Positions 1 to 16,140 of a DNA stretch of 16,140 bases are shown one piece after another. The stretch spans positions 213,809 through 229,948 of the forward strand of contig NW_004754904.1 in assembly GCF_000188695.1 (NCBI RefSeq), given 5' to 3'. How positions within the stretch are numbered: the first letter of the stretch is position 1; each line of letters begins with the position of its first letter. The translations under genes and the position numbers were made by a program. The notes under the pieces were generated by a model. That model did not search any database, was not told the origin of the DNA, and saw only the letters and a program-made list of their open reading frames with translations. Origin of the DNA: Salpingoeca rosetta (taxonomy: Eukaryota; Opisthokonta; Choanoflagellata; Craspedida; Salpingoecidae).

Positions 1-315
1 CCACCAACTTAATTACCATCAACTTAAGCCACCAACCACAACAACATGACAACAACAACACCAACAACTAAACAACAACAACAACTTAAACAACAACAAG
101 AACCAACAACTCCGTAAATAAAACAACAACAACACCTTCATCAACAACAACTTATACAAAAACAACACCAACAACAACAACAACAACAACAACAACTTAA
201 ACAACAACAACAACAATTTAAACAACAACAAGAGCAACTTAAACAACAACTTAAACAACCGACAGCAACAGCAATAAGCACCGGCCTCTCAGCCACCACC
301 CCACATCCGCCGGAC
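1..315 (-). repeat. CAA-rich low-complexity DNA inside the last (unfinished) intron
   Basis: Positions ~1-260 are a degenerate (CAA)n array interrupted by CTTAAA, TTTAAA and similar steps. The composition is unlike the CA/GT dinucleotide tracts of the other introns. On the minus strand this is the intron that starts at the gtccgg donor (315). On the plus strand, ~119-363 is open and would read as a Gln-rich segment with LK/FK steps (QQQQQFKQQQEQLKQQLKQ), but there is no ATG and it runs antisense into exon 30. I call it intronic repeat. Confidence 0.6.
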
Positions 316-10525
<10,210 letters not shown>

Positions 10526-10873
10526 GGCTGACCCTTTCTTCCGCTCAAGCAAAGTAAAGCAAAACAAAGCAAGCTCGTCGTCCCCTTCCCGTCTCCTTGT
10601 TCATACACACACACACACACAGGCAGCTAGCAACGCACCCACGATGCCGGGGATGCAGCAAGCAAGCTGTGTTGGGCTTTGTGAGTTGCTTTGGCTGGTT
10701 GGATGGGCTCTGTTGTGGTTTGTTGTTTTCAAATCGTGGGCGGTTGAGGAGCAGTGCAACGGTCGCAGCGGCACCAGCACCACTTTGTCATGTCGTGAAC
10801 GAACGGCGGATTTCCGGCTGATTCGCTTCGCACGAGCTTCAAGCATACCTCTTACTTTTGCTTAAAATTCCGC

Positions 10874-10881
10874 TGACGTCA
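10874..10881. promoter_or_regulatory. Consensus CRE palindrome TGACGTCA
   Basis: A perfect 8-bp full CRE (CREB/ATF-type bZIP site), self-complementary, placed between the two divergent genes, ~350 bp upstream of the minus-strand start codon. An exact 8-mer occurs by chance about once per 65 kb, so presence here is suggestive. Confidence 0.55.
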
Positions 10882-10904
10882 GCACCACCCAACCAAATTT
10901 GCAC

Positions 10905-10913
10905 TTTCGCGAA
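10905..10913. promoter_or_regulatory. E2F-like site TTTCGCGAA
   Basis: TTTCGCGAA resembles the E2F/DP core TTTSSCGC. A second related site, TTTGGCGA, lies at 10935-10942. E2F control would suit a cell-cycle-regulated centrosome scaffold, but the assignment is inference. Confidence 0.4.
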
Positions 10914-10918
10914 TCTGA

Positions 10919-10925
10919 CCAATCA
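10919..10925 (+). promoter_or_regulatory. CCAATCA box (NF-Y type)
   Basis: GACCAATCAG matches the NF-Y consensus CCAAT with preferred flanks. It sits between the two E2F-like sites. CCAAT boxes are common in bidirectional promoters. Confidence 0.5.
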
Positions 10926-11325
10926 GGTGGGACGTTTGGCGACCATTCTTGTGCTGTGACGCGAGAATTGGGCGATTCTACGAAGACATCAAACAATCCT
11001 CCAAGGGGAAAACAATCTCCAACAATAAAAAAAAACGCTTGCCCACACAACACCGTGCCATCCCCTTTGTTTTGTGGCAGCACGCCAACCAACACCAAAC
11101 ACCAGCCACTGCATTCACTCGCTCGTGTTGTGTGGAGACTGCGCCGCGCGGACGCGCCCTGCTCATCTTTGACTTGCTGTGTGCTGCTTCACCCTTGTTC
11201 CCTGTTGTGTTGGCGACCAGCCCGGACGCCTGCACTCCATCGCCTCACCCTCTGTGTACAGTCAATAATTGAAATCTCTCCGCGTTCTGTTCTTGATCCT
11301 TCCCTGCCTGTCTTCGTCCTCTCGC

Positions 11326-11635
11326 GTAAGTCCGCTGTTGCATGGCTGTGCTGTGTGTCTCTGTCTGTGTCTGTGTCTGTGTGTGTGTGAGTGTGAGTGT
11401 GTGTGTGTGTGTGGTGTTCATGTGCGGCGTACGCGCTGTAACACAAGTGCGCGCAACTGCAGCGCCTGCTCCTCCTTGTGCTGCTTTGTGGCGTTCGTCA
11501 TAACAAGCTTGTGCACCCGCACTTATTTAGCTGCTTGCGTGTTTGTGTGTTTGTCTGCTGCATCGTTGCTTATTTGCACGCCCCTGTTCCCTCGTCCATG
11601 CACACACACACGCCATCACCATCACTTGTGCACAG
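11326..11635 (+). other. Candidate 5' UTR intron of the plus-strand gene
   Basis: CTCGC|GTAAGT at 11326 is the best donor consensus in the window. It is followed by a GT-rich tract (11347-11414), as in the donor ends of the neighbouring gene's introns. A candidate acceptor is TTGTGCACAG ending at 11635. Nothing coding is crossed, so no reading-frame test is available. Other CAG acceptors are possible. Confidence 0.35.
11347..11414. repeat. (TCTGTG)n/(TG)n tract
   Basis: CTGTGT and GAGTGTGAGTGT steps merging into a plain GT run, on the sense strand of the plus-strand gene and just inside the candidate 5' UTR intron. Confidence 0.85.
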
Positions 11636-12042
11636 AGACAGAATCGCTGTTTTGTCCATTGGACTCCCTCTGCTTCGTGACACAGCGCAAGCGGCCGCCA
11701 AGCACCACGTTTCTCCCTGACAACTCACCTCCTTGCTTGCTTGCAACCACAACACAACACCACACAACACAACACACAGCACACAACAACACGCCATGAG
11801 GTGGCGTCAACCCTTGCACGACGACGTGCGTGCACGCGCCACCTCCACATCACCCTTGTTGTCTCCGACACAACGATCAGAAAGCCCCAGCGCATCATCA
11901 ATCACACACCATCACCACCACATACAACACTGCAACAACACCACCACGAATGCTGTCTGCAGCGAAGCCCAAGAGTGGCTCGCACCGCCAGCACTCACCA
12001 AGCAGGCACAACTACACCAACAACGAAACCCACAAACACGCC

Positions 12043-12102
<60 letters not shown>

Positions 12103-12245
12103 CATGCACATGTTGTGCACGTCAACAACAAAGACAACAACAGTCACAGACAGCTGCAGCGTCAGCCGCACCAACGCAGCGCAGGCAACAACACCACAAC
12201 ACACAACCTCGGCAAAGACAACAGCCCTCCGCAAGGCGCTTCGCA
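11636..12245 (+). promoter_or_regulatory. Probable 5' UTR of the LamG-like gene, CA/CAA-rich
   Basis: Low-complexity CA/CAA-rich DNA with little coding character. It contains CAACA-type repeats (11741-11792) and a (CAA)20 run at 12042-12101. It has no stop in the frame of the downstream protein after TGA at 11718, and an in-frame ATG at 11796 could in principle add 150 residues including poly-Gln. I prefer the ATG at 12246, because a textbook signal peptide starts there. Confidence 0.5.
12042..12101. repeat. (CAA)20 microsatellite
   Basis: A 60-bp uninterrupted CAA run in the leader of the plus-strand gene. It would read as poly-Gln in the downstream frame or as poly-Asn or poly-Thr in the others. 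Confidence 0.97.
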
Positions 12246-12320
12246 ATGGCACACCTGTTACCCGCTGCCTTCTTCGCGTTGCTGCTTGCCCTCGCCACGT
12301 GCACCAGCCCAGCTGCAGGC
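12246..12320 (+). other. Signal peptide (residues 1-~25)
   Basis: MAHLLPAAFFALLLALAT gives a Leu/Ala/Phe hydrophobic core after a short His-containing n-region. A small-residue stretch (SPAAG) follows as the likely cleavage site, before a Gln/His-rich mature start. Confidence 0.85.
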
Positions 12321-15300
12321 CAACAACACCAGCAGCACTCGCTGCTTCCGGATCCGGCCCTGCGCTGGGACTTTGACGATGACGCCCAAGGCACCATCGC
12401 CCCAGGCAACACCGCCTACGCCTTCTCCACAGGCGACCTGGCGCTGCACGGCATGCTCGCTGGCGGCGCAACACGCACCCCGGCCAGCTGGCAGGCCTCC
12501 GACACGACGCAGGAGAGGCCAGGAGCCGTGCTCACCATCAACAACACTGCGGGCAGTGCCGGCGTGTACGTGCCCGTCCCCGAAAGCGCTACACCGGCGT
12601 TCCTCGACACCACAGACTCGCGGTTTTGTTGGGTCAGGATGCTCACTGGCGATGACGATGGCATGCAACAACAACAGCAGCAGCCGCTGCTCGTGCTGGC
12701 CAATGTCGAGAGCCAGGAGAGCGCTGCACTCGTGGCACTGGACGGCGTCCTCGCGTACGTCCACACAGACGGCTTTGGTGCCCAGTCCACCATTGTCGCC
12801 GACACGGCCCACGCAGACCTTCGCAATGGCCTGTGGCACCACGTCGGCGTCACCCGCACCAGCACAGGCGCCATCACCCTGTTTGTCGACGGATCCCCTG
12901 TTGGAAGCGACACGCTGGACGCCACGGCCGCTGCCAGCCCCGTCGCGGTGCAGGCCATCTCGCTTGCCTACGAGGTCAACGCCATCGCCGCGACCAGCAC
13001 ATCCACCGCAACGCAGTTGGATGACGTGCGCGTGTACAACACCACCCTCACCGCGGCCCAGGTCGACGCCCTGTACACGGGTACCAGCTTTGTTCCCGCC
13101 AACTCGGGCGACCCGGCTGCTGCTGCGGCGGCGCTTGTTGCTGCGTTTCCCGCGCCGCCACCAACCACCGCCAATGGCCGCGTCATTGGCGCGTGGACCT
13201 TCAACGAAGACCCCTCCACCACCAACACGGCCTACGACGGCAGCCTGTACGGCCACCACCTCCTCCTGCCGCCCACAGCGCAGCTTGCCGCCACCAGCCC
13301 CAGCGTGTCGGCAAGCAACCCGGGCTCCCTGCGGCTGTTTGGTACTGCCGGCGTTCGCACGTGGTCGTCCCCGTTTCTGCCGTACGTCAACCTCACCCGC
13401 CCGGAGACACGCCGCCTCTGGTTTCGCCCCGCAAACATCGAGAGCCTGCAGGCACTCGTCTCCTACGTGGGCAGCAACGGCGACCACTCCACGCTGTACA
13501 TCTACTCGCAGCGCTTCTACTACTTTGCGCGGGTGAACGGCGTGGAGGACCGCGTCATCACCAGCCGCGTGCTCACCGCAGCCAACACGTGGTACTACGT
13601 CGTGCTCTCCCGCGACGTGGACGACAGCGGCGCGTGGGAGCTCTCCATCACCCTCAACGCGGTGGAGGTGGCCCGCCAGCCGCTGTCTGCCGTGCCAACC
13701 TCGCTCGACTCCATCCACATTGGCGCCATCAACAACGACCAGGTCTTCCAGGGCCACATTGACGATATCACGCTGCTCGCATCCTACGTCAACCCGGGCC
13801 AGCCGGGCGCCACCACATCAACGGCAACAGCAGCACCCACAACAACAACCACCACCACAACCGCAGCCCTGGATGGCTCCGGCTCGGGCTCATTCACGCC
13901 CCTGACCACGGCGTCGCCAACCTCAGCAGACCCAACAACCACCGCCACAGCAGCCACGACAACGCCAACAGCCACGACGACGACAACAACAACGACAGCA
14001 CCGGCGACACCGCAGTCGTCCACCGCTGATGTGTCTCGCCCGTCCATTCGCTTTGACTTTGAGGGCGAGGACGAACAGCAGCAACAGCTTGCAGGCGACA
14101 GCAGCGCATCTGGGGCAACGGTGTTTTCGTGGGGCACGGGCACGCGTGCGCTGCACGGTGTTCGCTCGACCACGGCCACCTCGCTCAACGCCACCGTCAG
14201 CGTCGCTGGTGATGTCAGCCTCTCCCTCACGGGCGCATCCGGTATGCGTGTGCCGCTCACAGGCTCACACGACGCCACCACCAGCAGCGCGAATGCGTGG
14301 CCCACACCGTATGAGACGCGCTCGCTGTGGGTGCTGCTGCCGCCAGCGGACACGGGCGCTAACCCGTTTATCCACTCGCTTGTTGACTTCTCCCACAGCA
14401 GCACGTTTGACCGCAGCGGGCTTCGCATCTACGAGGGGCGTGTCGAGTTCTCCGAGCGCGAGCAGAGCACCGGTGTCCAGACCACCGTCACCGCGCCGCC
14501 CACGACAGACCTGCGCACCAACACATGGCGCTTTGTTGCCATGACCCGCAACGCCTCTGCGATTGCGCTGTACGTTGACGGCGAGCTCGTCGCTGCTGGC
14601 ACCACTGCCGCCGCTGTCGGTGGTGGTGGCAGTGGTGATGTGGTACCCGTGCCCACGGACACGCTGAGCATCGGCTACCTGGCACACGGGTCGGCCCCGC
14701 TCGCGCTCACGGGCGCTGTGGATGACGTGCGTGTGTACCGCGGCGTGCTCAATGCAACAGACATTCAGCTGTTGCACCAGCAGGGGCTGGCGCGCACGCT
14801 GGCGTCTGCGGCGTTTTCGGTGCCCACTGCACCCTCGCCCTACCCTGCGCTCGCCGCGGTGCTGGCGGCCGGGTGGGCGTTTGAGGAAGGCAGCGGCAAC
14901 GTCGCGTTTGACGCCAGCGGCAGCGGGTACCACGCCCTCCTCGCTGCAGCCAACGCGTGGACGTCCAGCGACCTGGTCACGCGTGCCACCGTGAGCACGA
15001 CCGCTGTTGCTGCTGCTGCGGCAGACGCGGCAGACGCGGCGCTCATCACTGTTGTGCGCGGGGCCGAGGACATTATGGGCGCGGGCGTGGCCAACTACAC
15101 GCTCGCTGCGTCCTTCCGCACCACGCAGGCGAGCGGTGTTCTGATGCTGGTTGGCGGCGTTGGTGGCGACTTTGATCGCGTCTCGCTCGTCATCATCGAT
15201 GGCGTGCTCGTCCTCTCCCTCACAAATGCACAGAGCAGCGCCTATCTCGGCCAGCACCCGGACGACACCCCAGTCACCGATGGCGCGTGGCACACGGCTG

Positions 15301-15917
15301 TGGCCTCCTTTGCCCGCGCTGCCAGCGGGGCGTATGTGGTTGACCTGTACCTTGATGGCGAGCTGCTTGCGTGGCCGTCGTCCCCAACTGTGCTCTCGTT
15401 TCGCCCTGTCGTTGAGGAGCTGTTTATTGGCGGCCGCCCCGACGGCAGCGGCGGCGTGCAGTACGCGTTTGATGGCGCGCTTGATAACGTCGCAGTGTTT
15501 GACACCGCACTCGATGCAGACACCGTGGCTGCCCTCTCTGCCGCCACGACGACAACCACAACCACCACAACCTCAACGACAACCACCACCACAACCTCAA
15601 CAACCTCAACGACAACTACGATGGGTTCGTTCTTTAACGCTTCTGGATCGGGCATGGTGGACCTCTCCTCCACAACCACCCTTGTGTCCACGCCAAGCAC
15701 AGCCACGACAACAACAACAAACACAACTACATCCACAACAACAACCACTACAACAAGCACAAGTACAACCACCACTTCCACTACCACGACGACGACGGCG
15801 ACAACATCAACGACGACGACGACAAGAACCACCACCACCACGACAGCTGCCCCCACGACGACAAGCACATCCACGCTTGCATCCGGGAGTGGTGAAGCAA
15901 GTGGAAGTACCACTACC

Positions 15918-15951
<34 letters not shown>

Positions 15952-16061
15952 CCACGACCACTACCACAACAACCTCTACCACTACCACGACAACAACAAG
16001 CACGACAAGCACGTCCACGCTTGCATCTGGGAGTGGTGAAGGAAGTGGAAGTACCACAACT

Positions 16062-16104
<43 letters not shown>

Positions 16105-16140
16105 CCACGACCACAACCATCACCACCACGACCACAACAA
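12246..16140 (+). CDS. Secreted/surface protein: signal peptide, four ConA/laminin-G-like domains, Thr-rich mucin-like linker and tail (3' end outside window)
   Basis: A single frame is open without a stop for 1298 codons to the window edge. Start ATG 12246 has G at -3 and G at +4 and begins a signal peptide. Four LamG-like domains (~38-280, 314-514, 600-846, 874-1098) end in the G-x-[IVL]-D-[DN]-[VI]-x-[VIL]-type strand typical of the Laminin_G_3/ConA-like lectin fold, and they carry W-H-x-V and L-x-[VL]-D-G motifs. Thr-rich tracts lie at 515-599 and from 1099 onwards, with Ser-Gly clusters. N-glycosylation sequons are at N99, N265, N382, N648, N769, N836, N950 and N1131. Beyond the signal peptide I find only one Cys (128), so the domains are not disulfide-stabilised. 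An extracellular matrix or surface role is inferred. A membrane anchor, if any, lies beyond the window. Confidence 0.9.
12357..13085 (+). other. LamG/ConA-like domain 1 (residues ~38-280)
   Basis: Starts at ALRWDFDDDAQG and contains WHHVGVTR (Trp197), ITLFVDGSPVG and the closing LDDVRVYNTTLTAAQVDALY. This order is typical of Laminin_G_3 domains. A poly-Gln insert (six Gln after GDDDGM) lies in one loop. It is the clearest of the four copies. Confidence 0.82.
13185..13787 (+). other. LamG/ConA-like domain 2 (residues ~314-514)
   Basis: Starts at VIGAWTFNEDP and continues with RRLWFRPANIESLQALVSYV, NTWYYVVLSRD in place of WHHV, and GHIDDITLLASYV at the end. It is more diverged: the final VRVY is ITLL, and the VDG turn reads LNAVEV. 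Confidence 0.75.
13788..14042 (+). other. Thr/Ala/Pro-rich linker with a DGSGSGS motif (residues 515-599)
   Basis: Thr-rich, likely O-glycosylated. At residues 543-549 it contains D-G-S-G-S-G-S, an acidic residue beside repeated Ser-Gly, which is the xylosylation pattern of glycosaminoglycan attachment sites. Confidence 0.7.
14043..14783 (+). other. LamG/ConA-like domain 3 (residues ~600-846)
   Basis: Starts at SIRFDFEGED and contains ETRSLWVLLPPADTG (parallel to domain 2 RRLWFRPANIES), TWRFVAMTRN, IALYVDGELVA and AVDDVRVYRGVLNATDIQLL. The closing strand is nearly the same as in domain 1, showing internal duplication. Confidence 0.82.
14865..15539 (+). other. LamG/ConA-like domain 4 (residues ~874-1098)
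   Basis: Starts at AAGWAFEEGSGNVAFDASGS, the canonical opening of Laminin_G_3. It contains GAWHTAVASF (Trp1015), VDLYLDGELLAW, ELFIGGRPDGSGG and GALDNVAVFDTALDADTVAAL. An Ala/Asp-rich insert (VAAAAADAADAAL) sits in its first third. Confidence 0.83.
15540..16140 (+). other. Mucin-like Thr/Ser tail with repeated Ser-Gly clusters (residues 1099-1298, continuing)
   Basis: About 200 residues, mostly Thr, encoded by ACA/ACC/ACG mixtures. Islands interrupt it: NASGSGMVDL (1131-1140), LASGSGEASGS (from 1211) and LASGSGEGSGS (from 1259). The Thr tracts suggest dense O-glycosylation and an extended conformation. The SGSG islands, the last two with an adjacent Glu, suggest glycosaminoglycan chains. Confidence 0.8.
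15870..16057 (+). repeat. 144-bp tandem coding repeat (two copies of the SGSG island)
   Basis: Blocks at 15870-15913 and 16014-16057 are 44 bp each and differ at only 2 positions, one synonymous and one Ala-to-Gly. They are spaced 144 bp (48 codons) apart, with Thr tracts of similar composition between. This looks like a recent in-frame tandem expansion that may continue past the window. Confidence 0.85.

Larger units (their letters stand above)
10526..11325. promoter_or_regulatory. Divergent intergenic region / shared promoter with the 5' UTR of the minus-strand gene
   Basis: The two genes are transcribed away from each other, with 1720 bp between their start codons. I see no convincing gene here. 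The stretch 10526-~10850 is probably 5' UTR of the minus-strand gene. It contains an upstream ATG at 10846 that opens an 81-codon reading frame ending before the main start, and an (AC)9 run at 10604-10621. The core at ~10860-10990 concentrates CRE, CCAAT and E2F-like elements, which suits a CpG-containing bidirectional promoter. No TATA box is evident. Transcription starts are not determinable from sequence. Confidence 0.6.

Noticed and set aside
10601..10846. 81-codon frame upstream of the CM1 gene start
   Set aside because: It begins with ATG but ends in a GT-repeat-derived tail, has no recognisable domain, and lies in the probable 5' UTR. At most it is an upstream ORF.
11830..13536. 568-codon plus-strand frame with poly-Asn overlapping the LamG-like gene
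   Set aside because: It is a shifted frame across the CAA tract and the GC-rich gene. Its product is low-complexity Pro/Ser/Arg with no domain. The frame from 12246 gives a signal peptide and four recognisable domains.
12258..13757. 499-codon minus-strand frame antisense to the LamG-like gene
   Set aside because: It is an antisense shadow of high-GC codons in the real gene. Its Val/Gly/Arg-rich composition shows no domain or initiation context.
15242..16135. Minus-strand poly-Val frame at the right edge
   Set aside because: It is the complement of ACA/ACC/ACG Thr codons in the mucin-like tail.

Overview
The window looks like nuclear DNA from an intron-rich, GC-rich unicellular relative of animals. 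A choanoflagellate such as Salpingoeca is my best guess, by inference only. The reasons are small coding exons split by ~130-400 bp spliceosomal introns, introns packed with (GT)n/(CA)n microsatellites, and a secreted protein that joins concanavalin A/laminin-G-like domains to mucin-like Thr tracts. No rRNA, tRNA, CRISPR array, transposon or prokaryotic operon feature is visible.

Left two-thirds (316-10525, minus strand): one long gene. Thirty exons can be chained with GT...AG introns at every junction and one unbroken frame, giving 1253 codons plus 1 base. The gene continues off the left edge. The product is an almost continuous coiled coil whose N-terminus (residues ~22-51) carries a centrosomin motif 1 (CM1/Cnn_1N)-type sequence, KENFDLK followed by a Leu-rich helix. 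This is the gamma-tubulin-ring-complex tether found in centrosomin/CDK5RAP2/myomegalin and yeast Spc110/Pcp1/Mto1. The likely role is a centrosome or basal-body microtubule-nucleation scaffold.

Middle (10526-12245): the shared upstream region of two divergent genes. Near 10874-10942 it holds a perfect CRE palindrome, a CCAAT box and two E2F-like sites. To its right is a probable 5' UTR of the rightward gene, with a candidate intron (GTAAGT donor at 11326) and a (CAA)20 tract.

Right third (12246-16140, plus strand, open at the right edge): a single uninterrupted reading frame of 1298 codons. It encodes a signal peptide, four concanavalin A/laminin-G-like domains, a Thr-rich linker and a long Thr/Ser mucin-like tail. 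Ser-Gly-Ser-Gly motifs, most with a nearby acidic residue, recur in the linker and tail and look like glycosaminoglycan-attachment sites. The protein is probably a secreted or surface matrix/proteoglycan-like glycoprotein.

The two genes have no evident functional link beyond the shared promoter region. The most unusual structure is the simple-sequence content of the 29 introns. On the sense strand, GT-rich tracts tend to lie next to the 5' splice site and CA-rich tracts next to the 3' splice site.
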